Assembly (NCBI GenBank): GCA_947624235.1
Contig: CANQJK010000013.1
Location: forward strand, 1 to 35,157
Reading direction: 5' to 3'
DNA from: an uncultured Clostridia bacterium
Lineage (GTDB): Bacteria > Bacillota > Clostridia > Christensenellales > CAG-314
Length of the DNA stretch: 35,157 nucleotides
Position 1 is the stretch's first letter; every line of letters begins with the position of its first letter. The notes beneath the pieces were generated by a model. That model was not told the origin of the DNA and did no database searches. It worked only from the letters and a program-made list of their open reading frames with translations. Positions 15,764-24,257 of this stretch are shown here, piece after piece. The translations under genes and the position numbers were made by a program.

Positions 15764-15802
15764 AAATGTCAAATCTCCTTTGTGTGTATTTTTATTTTCC
15801 GA

Positions 15803-17446
15803 TCAGTACAAACCGTCTATCTTGCCGTTGCCGTCTATCGTCATGTTGACGGCGTTGGGCGTTTTGGACAGCCCCGGCATAAGAAGCATGTTGCCTGCCA
15901 ACACCACCAAAAATCCCGCACCGCCTCGGTACTCGATATCGCGCACATGAAGCGTAAAGCCCGTAGGCGCGCCCAAAAGTCGGGGATCGTCGCTGAAACT
16001 GTATTGCGTTTTGGCTATTACTATCGGCAAATTGTCTACGTCGCAAACTTTGCGAAGCGCATTTAAACTTTGCTCGGCGCGGTCGGTGTATTCAACGCTC
16101 TCGGCGCCGTATATCTTTGTGGCAATTTGGAAGATTTTATCCTTTACGTCGTCATTGTCGCCGTAGGCAAAGCGAAAAGCGCTGTTGTCGCGGTCGCATA
16201 GTTCCACCACCTTTTTAGCAAGCGCCTTTGCGCCCTTTCCGCCATTGCTCCACACTTTCGTCACAACGGCTTCCACGCCCAGTTGCGCCGTAGAACGCGC
16301 AATCAAATTGAGTTCGCGCGTGGTGTCGTCGGAAAAACGGTTGATGGCAACAACAACGGGCAAGCGGTACACGTCCTTGATATTTGACACATGTCGCAAC
16401 AGGTTGCAAATGCCCTTTTTGAGGGAAGCGATGGGGTGTTGAGGATCCCCGCCGTTAAGTCTCAACGCGCGTACGGTGGCAACTACCACGACCGCATTGG
16501 GACGCAAGCCCGACACGCGACACTTTACGTCGAGAAATTTTTCCGCACCGAGATCCGCGCCGAAACCTGCTTCCGTCACCGTGTATTGGGCGTAGGTCAT
16601 GGCAAGTTTTGTGGCTTGAACGCTGTTGCAACCGTGAGCGATGTTGGCAAAGGGACCGCAATGCACAAACGCGGGCGTTCCGCCCAAAGTCTGCACCAAA
16701 TTGGGTTTGAGCGCGTCTTTAAGCAAAATCGTCATGGCGTCCTGAGCATGCAGATCGCCTGCAAATATCGGCTGTCCGTCAAAGGTGTAAGCCACCAAAA
16801 TTTTTGACAAACGCGCTTTGAGATCCTCTATATCCTGCGCAAGAGCAAGCACCGCCATCACCTCGCACGCGGCGGTGATATTGAACTTTTCGCTGTGCTC
16901 CACCGCGTCCTTTACGCCGTGATTGACGGTAAGCCCCCTCAATGCCCTGTCGTTGACGTCCAAAGTTCTGTTGAAAACTATCTTGTCGGGATCGATGTTT
17001 AGCGGATTGCCCTGAAAAATGCTGTTGTCTATCAACGCGCACAGCAAATTGTTTGCGGAAGTTATTGCATGAAAATCTCCCGTAAAGTGCAAATTGATAT
17101 CTTCCATGGGCACAATTTGAGAATATCCGCCCCCTGTTGCACCGCCTTTTATTCCGAAAACAGGTCCGAGCGAAGGCTCGCGCAATGCCAAACAGCTTTT
17201 GGCGCCGATAAGATTTAGCGCGTCGGCAAGCCCGATGGACACCGTGGTTTTGCCCTCCCCCGCCGAAGTGGGATTTATCGCCGTAACCAAGACAAGTTTT
17301 GCGTCAGTCCGTGGCATGGGTTTTGCCGAGACTTTTGCCTTGTAGTCTCCGTACAGTTCCAAAGATTCCTTGGGAATACCCAATTTTCGGGCGATGTTGA
17401 CGATTTTTTTCGGTTTGTAAGCACGAGCAATTTCTATATCCGTCAT
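15803..17446 (-). CDS. fhs: formate-tetrahydrofolate ligase
   Basis: The 547-residue protein matches the family length. It joins formate to tetrahydrofolate with ATP to give 10-formyl-THF for purine synthesis and, in acetogens, the methyl branch of carbon fixation. The P-loop is SAGEGKTT (61-68). Other hallmarks are EPSLGPVFGIKGGATGGGYSQ split over conserved blocks and FTGDFHAITSANNLL. The ATG at 17446 follows GGGGAGGTG, so the in-frame upstream part to 17494 is rejected. It has its own promoter. Confidence 0.97.
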   Translation of the reverse strand: MTDIEIARAYKPKKIVNIARKLGIPKESLELYGDYKAKVSAKPMPRTDAKLVLVTAINPTSAGEGKTTVSIGLADALNLIGAKSCLALREPSLGPVFGIKGGATGGGYSQIVPMEDINLHFTGDFHAITSANNLLCALIDNSIFQGNPLNIDPDKIVFNRTLDVNDRALRGLTVNHGVKDAVEHSEKFNITAACEVMAVLALAQDIEDLKARLSKILVAYTFDGQPIFAGDLHAQDAMTILLKDALKPNLVQTLGGTPAFVHCGPFANIAHGCNSVQATKLAMTYAQYTVTEAGFGADLGAEKFLDVKCRVSGLRPNAVVVVATVRALRLNGGDPQHPIASLKKGICNLLRHVSNIKDVYRLPVVVAINRFSDDTTRELNLIARSTAQLGVEAVVTKVWSNGGKGAKALAKKVVELCDRDNSAFRFAYGDNDDVKDKIFQIATKIYGAESVEYTDRAEQSLNALRKVCDVDNLPIVIAKTQYSFSDDPRLLGAPTGFTLHVRDIEYRGGAGFLVVLAGNMLLMPGLSKTPNAVNMTIDGNGKIDGLY

Positions 17447-17500
17447 ATAGCGCACCTCCCCTGCAAGTATCGCAACCGTAAAGGCTGATTTCAATTTTTA

Positions 17501-17529
17501 ATTATACCAAACTTCCCCTCGCTTGGCAA
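17501..17529 (-). promoter_or_regulatory. sigma-A promoter of fhs-tdk
   Basis: On the minus strand TTGCCA (17524-17529) and TATAAT (17501-17506) are 17 nt apart. The leader would be about 48 nt. Confidence 0.75.
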
Positions 17530-17574
17530 TCTTTTGTCGCCCTAAATTTGTATCAAACAAATGTTCTAAATTCA

Positions 17575-17603
17575 TTGACAACTGCGACCTCTTGTGCTAA
17601 AAT
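17575..17603 (+). promoter_or_regulatory. sigma-A promoter of the lipocalin-like gene
   Basis: TTGACA (17575-17580) and TAAAAT (17598-17603) are 17 nt apart, 53 bp before the start codon. Confidence 0.8.
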
Positions 17604-17655
17604 AAAAGTACAAGCTGATTTTGGCTTGCGATCTTATCGATACAGAGGCTGACAC

Positions 17656-18168
17656 ATGAACGAACTTGCAAATGCACTGCTAACTACGGAAAGAAGCCCG
17701 TTGTTGCCGGAGGAATACGACTATTGGAAGGACCTTATCGGCGAGTGGGAATTTGACTACACGGACGGATACGACCGCCCCACACAACGTCATGTAAAGG
17801 GAGAATGGATATTTGCCCGCATGCTGGAAGGGTTGGGGATCATAGATATGTTTATTTGCCCTTCTCGCGACACGAGGGAATTTGCGCCTCAACCGGACGG
17901 CGAATACGGCGTGGCTTTGCGCGTGTTCAACCCCGAAACAAAAAAGTGGGATATGACGTACACCACGCGCGGATCCATGACAAGACTAACGGGCGAATTG
18001 CAGGACGGAAAGGTGGTACTGACGGTTTTGGACGCACCGCAATTCAAATGGGTGTTTGTAAAACGCCGTCCAGACTACTTCTATTGGCAAAACATCGAAG
18101 TGCTTTCGGACGGAACTCAACGGTTAAATTGCGACGTGAGAGCAAAGCGCAAAAACAAACAAAGTTAA
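17656..18168 (+). CDS. small lipocalin-like (DUF1579-like) protein
   Basis: The 170-residue protein lacks a signal peptide or membrane segment and is probably cytoplasmic. LIGEWEFDYTDGYD, VKGEWIFARMLEG, DMFICPS and WDMTYTT alternate like the strands of a single barrel, as in DUF1579-type proteins. That assignment is tentative and no function follows from it. GAGG precedes the ATG at a normal distance. The gene has its own promoter and terminator and no operon partner. Confidence 0.6.
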   Translation: MNELANALLTTERSPLLPEEYDYWKDLIGEWEFDYTDGYDRPTQRHVKGEWIFARMLEGLGIIDMFICPSRDTREFAPQPDGEYGVALRVFNPETKKWDMTYTTRGSMTRLTGELQDGKVVLTVLDAPQFKWVFVKRRPDYFYWQNIEVLSDGTQRLNCDVRAKRKNKQS

Positions 18169-18231
18169 TAACGCCCGAAACACTGTGCAAAACGGGCTGT
18201 CGCGGTGTTGCACAAATGAATAAATATATGA

Positions 18232-18266
18232 AAAACGGCTTGAATTTGGTTTTTCAAGCCGTTTTT
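18232..18266 (+). terminator. terminator of the lipocalin-like gene
   Basis: AAAACGGCTTGAA and TTCAAGCCGTTTTT pair around a short loop. The same hairpin family recurs at 18702-18739 and 32313-32353. Confidence 0.8.
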
Positions 18267-18357
18267 GATATGGTTTTATCGCAAAAATGTTCAATTCGGA
18301 AGTCTCCGCGACAAGGATGATCCAAAAAGCAGAGCCTGTTACTCCAACTTTTTGGGG

Positions 18358-18640
18358 TACACCTCAATTACATAAATTGCGTACGATGAGTTGTGTCCTT
18401 GATTATACAAATTGAACAAGAATAGTATCATTTATTTTAAGGTAAGATATGATGTGTCCCTTATATTTCAAACCCTCATTGTACAGTTTACGATAAGGTG
18501 TATCATTTAATTTACAGTAATAGCTTCCTCGGTGTCGTTTTTTCGTGTAAAAGCCGTCTTTTGTGAGTTGTGAGTAAATAGGCGTTTCCGCATTAAACCT
18601 ATGGCGCCCGGTTTGGCTTTTCCGTTTGGCAGTGGCGCGA
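18358..18640 (-). repeat. left arm of a diverged inverted repeat flanking the DUF362 gene
   Basis: Read on the minus strand from 18640, this arm matches 20278-20653 on the plus strand. Both start TCGCGCCACTGCCAAACG, share GAAACGCCTATTTACTCAC, AAAAGACGGCTTT and GAGGAAGCTATTA, and then enter a run of ~32-bp degenerate units. The left arm lacks about two units present on the right. One minus-strand frame is open across most of this arm down to a TAA at 18403-18405, but it has no ATG. The homology stops where TCCAACTTTTTGGGGTACA (18343-18361) begins. Confidence 0.8.
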
Positions 18641-18701
18641 CACTTCTCTTATAGGCTCGTTTCTTTTTGTAATTTTTATTTGACAACACGTTTATATAGT
18701 C

Positions 18702-18739
18702 AAAACGGCTTGAAATTTGTTTTTTTTCAAGCCGTTTTT
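18702..18739. terminator. orphan terminator-like hairpin
   Basis: AAAACGGCTTGAAA pairs with TTTCAAGCCGTTTT and T follows on both strands. No gene ends here, so it is either a copy of a mobile terminator-like repeat or the end of something decayed. Confidence 0.55.
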
Positions 18740-19132
18740 GATGTAATTGTGTTATTTGAGAGCCTGTGCGAAGGTCCATTGTCTTGCAAGCGCAAAACTA
18801 TTTGAGCGAGTTGTCGTACGCGACGTTCAGAAGTTGATTTTCGTTGCTACTTACAAGCCGTACACTGCATAGCGCCAGACTGATTGTCTCATGCGCGCGC
18901 ATTGTTCATTGGGCGCAAATTCGCATGCGGTTTCATATGCCACCGCTTTGGGTTGTGGCACGGGGAAGAATGCTTGCTTCCTGCTAATTGAAAATCTTTC
19001 GATTTGCCACAGCCACGCGTGCTGTGCGCTATTGCGATGGATTGTTGCCGACACGCAATAGCAAATAAAAGTTCAATGTCGGCGACAAACGCAATGGCAC
19101 TCATGCAAAATGCAAAATCAAAATGTGCAAAA

Positions 19133-20020
19133 TCACTTGTCGATATCTACAATTTCGTAGTCGCGGTTACCCAAGCCCAGCTTGTGCGCCCATTCCACGG
19201 TGTGGATGCCGTGACGGCTGTCCATGCGTTCTATCAAGGACGCCTTGCCCGAATCGGGAGAATTTTTTACTTGGTCGTAGCAACATTGGTCGAGCGCCAC
19301 AGGATCGAGAGAAGCGAAAATTCCGATATCAGCCATTTCCGGTTCGTGAGGATTGCTGTCGCAATCGCAATCGACGGACAGACGATTGGCAACGTTAATA
19401 TACACTATGTTGTCGCGTCCCATATAGTCCATGACCGACTTGCACGCCTCTGCCATGCTTTCGAGGAAACCGTCCTGATCGTCCACAAAACCCCAAAGCT
19501 TGTCGGGATCCTTGGTGCGCCCCACGGTGTGGATCCATGCCTTTCCGTTAGAGGACGCAACGCCGATGGACATGTTTTTCAGCGCTCCGCCAAAACCGCC
19601 CATGGCATGTCCCTTGAAATGCGAAAGCATAAGCATGCTGTTGTAGCTGGCAAGGTGACTGCCCACAATGTTGTAGCCGTCCATGTGCACTCCGCCGTTG
19701 ATGGGAATTTCAATTTCCCCTTCCTCGTCCATGATGTCGCATGGGGCGATGTCCAAAAAGCCGTGGTCTTTGATCGTTTGCCAGTGCACTTTGGGATTGC
19801 AACGCTTACCGCCGTATGCAGTACAACACTCTACTATCGTACCGTTTAGGCTGTTGACAAGCGGTTGAATAAGCTTGGGAGCAAGAAAATTGTGTCCGCC
19901 CGGTTCGCCCGTGGATATCTTTACGGCGACCTTGCCCTTCAACTCTCTGTTCAGCGCCTTGTAAATTTTTATAAGGCTTTCCGCTGTGATTTGTTTGGTA
20001 AAATATACTGTCGATCTCAT
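19133..20020 (-). CDS. DUF362 domain protein
   Basis: The 295-residue protein has the DUF362 pattern: VKISTGEPGGHNFLAP, VECCTAYGGKR, GGVHMDGYNIVG, SHFKGHAMGGFGGALKNM and DIGIFASLDPVALDQCCYD. Many relatives carry an extra ferredoxin domain; this one lacks it. The family is suspected of iron-sulfur related chemistry, but the reaction is unknown. GAGGTG precedes the ATG at 20020. It is a single gene with a good promoter, lying between the two repeat arms, and may have travelled with them. Confidence 0.85.
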   Translation of the reverse strand: MRSTVYFTKQITAESLIKIYKALNRELKGKVAVKISTGEPGGHNFLAPKLIQPLVNSLNGTIVECCTAYGGKRCNPKVHWQTIKDHGFLDIAPCDIMDEEGEIEIPINGGVHMDGYNIVGSHLASYNSMLMLSHFKGHAMGGFGGALKNMSIGVASSNGKAWIHTVGRTKDPDKLWGFVDDQDGFLESMAEACKSVMDYMGRDNIVYINVANRLSVDCDCDSNPHEPEMADIGIFASLDPVALDQCCYDQVKNSPDSGKASLIERMDSRHGIHTVEWAHKLGLGNRDYEIVDIDK

Positions 20021-20046
20021 TGTTTCACCTCACTTCGTTTTTTTAT

Positions 20047-20075
20047 ATTTTATACTTTCTTGACCAAACAGTCAA
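20047..20075 (-). promoter_or_regulatory. promoter of the DUF362 gene, with an inverted repeat
   Basis: TTGACT (20070-20075) and TAAAAT (20047-20052) are 17 nt apart on the minus strand. The -35 is the left half of TTGACTGTTTGGTCAA, a 5-bp inverted repeat that could be a repressor site. Confidence 0.65.
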
Positions 20076-20277
20076 TATTAAAATTGTAATACTCGTTGAT
20101 TTAGGTTTTTTATGCCCTTTTTGTACCTAAAATTGTATATTATGTCTGAAATAGTATTTTACAAAATGCCAAAAACAGACATAATCGCACAAAAAAGCAC
20201 GGATAATGTAAAAATATCTACGCAAAGTATGCGTCGCCTTTAACGATGTAACAGCCCTTGCAAGATATAATTTTTAT

Positions 20278-20653
20278 CGCGCCACTGCCAAACGTACATT
20301 GCACCTCTGCCAAACGGATAACCAAAACCGATTTGTTTCGATATGTTTAGTGCAGAAACGCCTATTTACTCACAACTTACAAAAGACGGCTTTCATACGA
20401 AAAACAGCGCCGAGGAAGCTATTATCGTACAATTTGTAAAATCAAGGGCAAAACATATCCAACTATAAACGATATATCATTTCGAACAACTGTAAATTAA
20501 ATAATACACCGCATCGTAAACTGTACAATAAATGATACAAAGCATCATACAATTTGAAATATAAGGGACACAACATATCCTACCTCAAATAAATGATACT
20601 TCTCTTGTATAATTTGTATAATTAAGGACACAACTCATTGTGCGCAATATATA
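20278..20653 (+). repeat. right arm of the diverged inverted repeat
   Basis: It mirrors 18358-18640. It has an extra ~25 bp near 20296 that repeats TGCCAAACG, and about two more ~32-bp units, so the copies differ by unit gain or loss rather than by point changes alone. Confidence 0.8.
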
Positions 20654-20960
20654 TAATTAAGGATGTAACTCATAATACAATTTGCAAAATCAATGATACA
20701 ATACACCACATCGTACAATTTAAAATAAATGATACAACCGCATCAGACAAATTGCAATATCAGAGACGCAACTCGTTGCACTTATATAATCAATAGCACA
20801 ACATATTGTACAACTATCAAATCAAGGGCACGACGCTTTGTACAACTTATATGATCAATGTCTCATAATATCGTACAAATGTAAAATAAATGTCGCTATA
20901 TATTGTACAATTGTAAAGTAAAGGACAGAATTTATTATACACTAAATTAAATAAAATAAT
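20425..20960 (+). repeat. degenerate tandem array, ~16 units of about 32 bp
   Basis: Units begin TACAATTTGTAAAATAAAGG and continue with a variable GACACAACATATTG-like half. Clear unit starts lie near 20425, 20548, 20612, 20676, 20715, 20809, 20875 and 20904. Copies differ by 20-40 percent, there are no unique spacers and no frame stays open, so it is a decayed minisatellite rather than a CRISPR array or a repeat protein. The array continues the right inverted-repeat arm. Confidence 0.75.
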
Positions 20961-20984
20961 ATTTTTATAAGGGCGTTTGTTTGA

Positions 20985-21013
20985 TTGCCATTGTTTTGGT
21001 ATGGTGCTATAAT
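20985..21013 (+). promoter_or_regulatory. sigma-A promoter of the MATE gene
   Basis: TTGCCA (20985-20990) and TATAAT (21008-21013) are 17 nt apart, 21 nt before the start codon and 25 bp after the tandem array ends. Confidence 0.75.
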
Positions 21014-21034
21014 GTGTGATGTTTTGGTAAAGTT

Positions 21035-22465
21035 ATGACAAAAGCAAGTATAGACATGACCTCCGAAAAGGGAATGGTCAAAAAATTGATAAAATTCGTA
21101 ACGCCGATAGTTCTGTCGGGTATATTGCAGTTGCTGTTTACCGCAAGCGACCTTATCGTTTGCAGATATTTCGGCTCGGAGCACTCGGTGGGGGCTATCT
21201 CCTCCACCAACGCGTTGATAAACCTCATCGTCAATTTGTTCATGGGGCTTTCTATCGGGGCAAACATACTTATGTCCCGTTGCTACGGCGCAAAGGACAA
21301 GGAGAAGGGTCAGCGCGTGGCATACACTGCCATTGCTTTGTCTGCCATTATGGGCTTGATCGTGGGAATTTTCGGCGTCACCTGCACAAAGTATTTTCTC
21401 CGTTGGATGGGCACCAATGCGGAAGTGATAGATTTGTCTACGCTATATTTGCAGATATATTTTATCGGCGTACCGTTCTCTATGGTCTATAACTTCTGCA
21501 CGGCGCTTTTGCGCGCTGTGGGAGATACAAGACGACCGTTCTACTTTCTTACGCTTTCGGGGCTGTTCAACGTGATACTCAATTTGCTGTTGGTGATCCG
21601 TTTCAGGCTGGATGTCGCAGGCGTTGCCATTGCCACTGCCTGTTCTCAAATACTTGCCTGCGCGGACGTGTTGGTTTACATGCGCTTCAAGAAAAACATC
21701 TTTTTCCGCTTTCGGTTCGGCAAAATTCGTCTGTACAAGGACGAGGCTTTGGAGATCAGCCGTCTCGGGTTGCCCGCGGGACTGCAAAGCACGCTGTTCA
21801 GCATTTCCAACGTGATGATACAAACAAGCGTAAACGATCTGAGTTTTACGCTGGGAGCGGCCGCAGTGGACGGCAACGGCGCGTCGGCAAGCCTCGAAGG
21901 CTTTGTGTACACGGCGATGAACAGTTGTGCGCAAGGCGTTGTCACGTTCGGCTCGGCAAACTACGCCGTAAAAAACAAAGCAAACATACGCCGAGTTGTT
22001 TTGCGCACTGTGCTCATCGTCACCGTTGCTTGGGTGATCCCCGGCTTTTTTGTGTTGATGTTTGCACGACCGCTTCTCGGATTTTACGTCCCCAACGAAG
22101 AGGGCATCAACTTTGCGTTGCAACGTATCTACATCACCGTCGGCACCTACATACTTTGCGGGCTGATGGATACTTTTGCCTATTCGTTGCGCGCAATAGG
22201 ATACTCTGTTTTGCCAACGGTGATTTCCACATGCGGTGCGTGCGGTTTCCGTCTGCTGTGGATATTTTTTGTCTTTCCGTTGGACTACTTCCACAACATA
22301 ACCTGGCTTGCCATTTCCTATCCGATAAGTTGGTTTTTAACGGCGCTTGTGCACTTTGTATGCTTTTTTGTACTGTTCAAAAAGCTCAAATTTACTCCGG
22401 GCGCAAAAGAAGAGCCTACCAACAAGGGCGCGCCTTCCGACAAAAAAACCTGCGCACAAAACTAA
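21035..22465 (+). CDS. MATE family multidrug/metabolite exporter
   Basis: The 476-residue membrane protein has about 12 hydrophobic segments in two homologous halves. MATE hallmarks are VTPIVLSGILQLLF near the start, GAISSTNALINL, a central loop, and GLPAGLQSTLFSISNVM opening the second half. The family exports drugs, toxins or metabolites with Na+ or H+; the substrate is unknown. The ATG at 21035 has only a weak site (GGTAAAG). A hydrophilic lysine-rich tail ends the protein. It converges on the alcohol dehydrogenase gene. Confidence 0.93.
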   Translation: MTKASIDMTSEKGMVKKLIKFVTPIVLSGILQLLFTASDLIVCRYFGSEHSVGAISSTNALINLIVNLFMGLSIGANILMSRCYGAKDKEKGQRVAYTAIALSAIMGLIVGIFGVTCTKYFLRWMGTNAEVIDLSTLYLQIYFIGVPFSMVYNFCTALLRAVGDTRRPFYFLTLSGLFNVILNLLLVIRFRLDVAGVAIATACSQILACADVLVYMRFKKNIFFRFRFGKIRLYKDEALEISRLGLPAGLQSTLFSISNVMIQTSVNDLSFTLGAAAVDGNGASASLEGFVYTAMNSCAQGVVTFGSANYAVKNKANIRRVVLRTVLIVTVAWVIPGFFVLMFARPLLGFYVPNEEGINFALQRIYITVGTYILCGLMDTFAYSLRAIGYSVLPTVISTCGACGFRLLWIFFVFPLDYFHNITWLAISYPISWFLTALVHFVCFFVLFKKLKFTPGAKEEPTNKGAPSDKKTCAQN

Positions 22466-22470
22466 AATCG

Positions 22471-22495
22471 CTCCCTGTACGTTTGGTGCAGGGAG
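22471..22495 (+). terminator. hairpin after the MATE gene
   Basis: CTCCCTG (22471-22477) and CAGGGAG (22489-22495) form a 7-bp stem. Only TTTGGTT follows, so it is a weak terminator at best, placed between converging genes. Confidence 0.5.
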
Positions 22496-22543
22496 TTTGG
22501 TTATATGAGTTTATTTCAAAACGAAGCGCGAAAAAAGTTTGCT

Positions 22544-23743
22544 TCACTCTGCCACTTGGCGAATTATCAATTCGATATCTTTGACGTTTAGCAGTTTGGG
22601 AACGGGATACAGCGGATCTGCTTCTGCTTCGGCTGTTTTGGCAAGCTCTTCTACGTCCGAAAGTTCTATACAGGGTAATTTTGTGCCTATGCCGTTGTCG
22701 GCGTTGAGTTGTTCTATACGCGCAACAAAAAGTTCGGCGCCCTTTTCAACGGAGACGGATCGGTCGAACAAACCCGCGCAAACGCCCATTTTCCACAGTT
22801 TTTTGTGGACGCATTTGCCGTATCTTTTGAGAACATAGGGCAAAACAACGGCATTGGCAAGTCCGTGCGCGACATTGTACTTTCCGCCCAAGGCATGCGC
22901 GATGGCGTGAACATAGCCGACATAACTCCTGGTAAAGGCAAGTCCCGCAAGGTAGGACGCGTGCAACATGTTACTGCGCGCTTCAATGTTCTGTCCGTCC
23001 GTGCACGCAACAGGCAAGTTGGCAAATATTATTTTTGTCGCTTTTAGGGCGTTCAAACGCGTTTGCCGTGTTGTGCTTCGTCCGATATACGCCTCTACGG
23101 CATGCGTAAGCGCATCCATTCCCGTTGTTGCAGTGATATTTTGCGGAAGCCCCACAGTCAAGGAACTATCTAACAGCGCATAGGACGGTATAAGACAAAA
23201 ATCGTTGATGGCGTACTTGTGACGCGTTGCGCTGTCCGTTATGACAGACGCGACCGTCGTTTCGCTACCCGTGCCCGCCGTTGTAGGTATCGCTACGAGC
23301 AAGGGCAACTTTTTGCGCACCTTCATCACTCCCTTCATTTGGGCAAGCGTTTTGTCGGGACGCACTGCTCGCGCTCCCACCGCTTTTGCGCAATCCATTG
23401 CCGAACCGCCACCAATTGCCACGATACAGTCGCATTTTTCGGACAAATACATTGCCAAAGCCTCGGCAACATTGTCCGTGGTAGGATTGGGCACAGTGTT
23501 GTCGTATATAACACAATGCAAACCACCGCTTGCAAGTTTATTTTGCAGAGCGTCGCACAAGCCCAAGCCGTGCAACACCTTGTCCGTTACGACAAGAACA
23601 CGGCTTTTGTCGGCGTCTTTGAGCACAGCCACCAACTCGTCGTAGTCGGCAAGCAGTTTGGGCGTGCGATACGGCAAAAAGGGAATTGCTATCCTGCAAA
23701 AAAATTGAAACGTTCTGCAATATACTTTCTTGAAAAAATTCAT
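22544..23743 (-). CDS. iron-containing alcohol dehydrogenase
   Basis: This 399-residue type III NAD(P)-dependent dehydrogenase has the nucleotide motif GGGSAMDCAKA (111-121). Metal ligands match the family: Asp210 and His214 in MDALTHAVEAY, His279 in YVHAIAHALGG, and His293. The substrate could be an alcohol or aldehyde such as butanol or lactaldehyde and cannot be read from sequence. GGAG lies 7 bases before the ATG. A hydrophobic N-terminal stretch (FQFFCRIAIPFLPY) is unusual for this soluble family. It stands alone with its own promoter. Confidence 0.93.
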   Translation of the reverse strand: MNFFKKVYCRTFQFFCRIAIPFLPYRTPKLLADYDELVAVLKDADKSRVLVVTDKVLHGLGLCDALQNKLASGGLHCVIYDNTVPNPTTDNVAEALAMYLSEKCDCIVAIGGGSAMDCAKAVGARAVRPDKTLAQMKGVMKVRKKLPLLVAIPTTAGTGSETTVASVITDSATRHKYAINDFCLIPSYALLDSSLTVGLPQNITATTGMDALTHAVEAYIGRSTTRQTRLNALKATKIIFANLPVACTDGQNIEARSNMLHASYLAGLAFTRSYVGYVHAIAHALGGKYNVAHGLANAVVLPYVLKRYGKCVHKKLWKMGVCAGLFDRSVSVEKGAELFVARIEQLNADNGIGTKLPCIELSDVEELAKTAEAEADPLYPVPKLLNVKDIELIIRQVAE

Positions 23744-23770
23744 TTGACCGCTCCGTATGAGGATAAATAA

Positions 23771-23799
23771 AGTATATCACATCAACAAGAGTAAATCAA
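23771..23799 (-). promoter_or_regulatory. sigma-A promoter of the alcohol dehydrogenase gene
   Basis: On the minus strand TTGATT (23794-23799) and TATACT (23771-23776) are 17 nt apart, 27 bp before the start codon. Confidence 0.75.
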
Positions 23800-23923
23800 T
23801 TGCGTTTGGGCAAAATGGGCTTTCGACGGCGATTTTAGAGCAACAAAGCCTGTGCCGTTTGACAGCGCGCAAAAGCTCGTCTGCACAAAGCAAATATAGT
23901 GTTGACAAATTGTAGCGAAAAGG

Positions 23924-23952
23924 TTGATTTTTTTTTATTTGTTTGATAAAAT
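23924..23952 (+). promoter_or_regulatory. sigma-A promoter of the tRNA-Cys/tRNA-Leu pair
   Basis: TTGATT (23924-23929) and TAAAAT (23947-23952) are 17 nt apart, so transcription would start about 7 nt before tRNA-Cys. Confidence 0.7.
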
Positions 23953-23965
23953 AGTATAGGTCAAC

Positions 23966-24039
23966 GGCACCATAGCCAAGTGGTAAGGCAGAGCTCTGCA
24001 AAAGCTCCACCCCCAGTCCGAGTCTGGGTGGTGCCTCCA
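23966..24039 (+). tRNA. tRNA-Cys (GCA)
   Basis: The acceptor GGCACCA pairs with TGGTGCC. The anticodon loop CTGCAAA gives GCA. CCA is encoded. Confidence 0.95.
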
Positions 24040-24045
24040 AAACAC

Positions 24046-24076
24046 AACTGCGAAGCCGAACAGAGGCTTCGCAGTT
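24046..24076 (+). repeat. perfect 12-bp hairpin between the two tRNAs
   Basis: AACTGCGAAGCC and GGCTTCGCAGTT pair around a 7-nt loop. No U-run follows, so the pair of tRNAs is probably still one transcript; the hairpin may be a processing signal or a weak terminator. Confidence 0.7.
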
Positions 24077-24088
24077 GAACTATATTGT

Positions 24089-24175
24089 GCCGATGTGGCG
24101 AAACAGGCAGACGCAAGGGACTTAAAATCCCTCGGTAGCAATACTGTACCGGTTCGAACCCGGTCATCGGCACCA
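24089..24175 (+). tRNA. tRNA-Leu (TAA)
   Basis: A class II tRNA with a long variable arm. The acceptor GCCGATG pairs with CATCGGC, the anticodon loop CTTAAAA gives TAA, and CCA is encoded. Confidence 0.95.
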
Positions 24176-24176
24176 C

Positions 24177-24214
24177 GACCAACCTGATTCGAACCGAGTT
24201 AGGTTGGTCTTTTT
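24177..24214 (+). terminator. terminator of the tRNA-Cys/Leu operon
   Basis: GACCAACCT and AGGTTGGTC form a 9-bp stem followed by TTTTTC. The loop carries GATTCGAACC, resembling a tRNA T-arm. Confidence 0.85.
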
Positions 24215-24220
24215 CTATGC

Positions 24221-24246
24221 AAAAAGCGAGGACAAACAGCCCTCGC
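24221..24246 (-). terminator. terminator of the minus-strand accessory genes
   Basis: On the minus strand GCGAGG and CCTCGC pair around 9 nt and five T follow. It lies 40 bp after the stop of the 24287-24982 gene, back to back with the tRNA terminator. Confidence 0.75.
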
Positions 24247-24257
24247 CTTCTTTGTAA

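Larger units (their letters stand above)
18270..19132. other. long non-coding stretch, repeat arm plus unassigned sequence
   Basis: The part up to 18640 is the left inverted-repeat arm. From 18740 to 19132 there are only two overlapping minus-strand frames of 67 and 71 codons (near 18851-19104) without ribosome binding sites or family resemblance; I do not call them genes. Confidence 0.5.

Noticed and set aside
18507..18779. A 90-codon protein on the minus strand
   Set aside because: It overlaps a hairpin and the inverted-repeat arm, has no ribosome binding site, and its mirror copy is out of frame.
18851..19104. Two small minus-strand proteins of 67 and 71 codons
   Set aside because: They overlap each other in different frames, lack ribosome binding sites and resemble no family I know.
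20425..20960. CRISPR array
   Set aside because: Units are contiguous and vary throughout. There are no unique spacers between exact repeats and no cas genes nearby.
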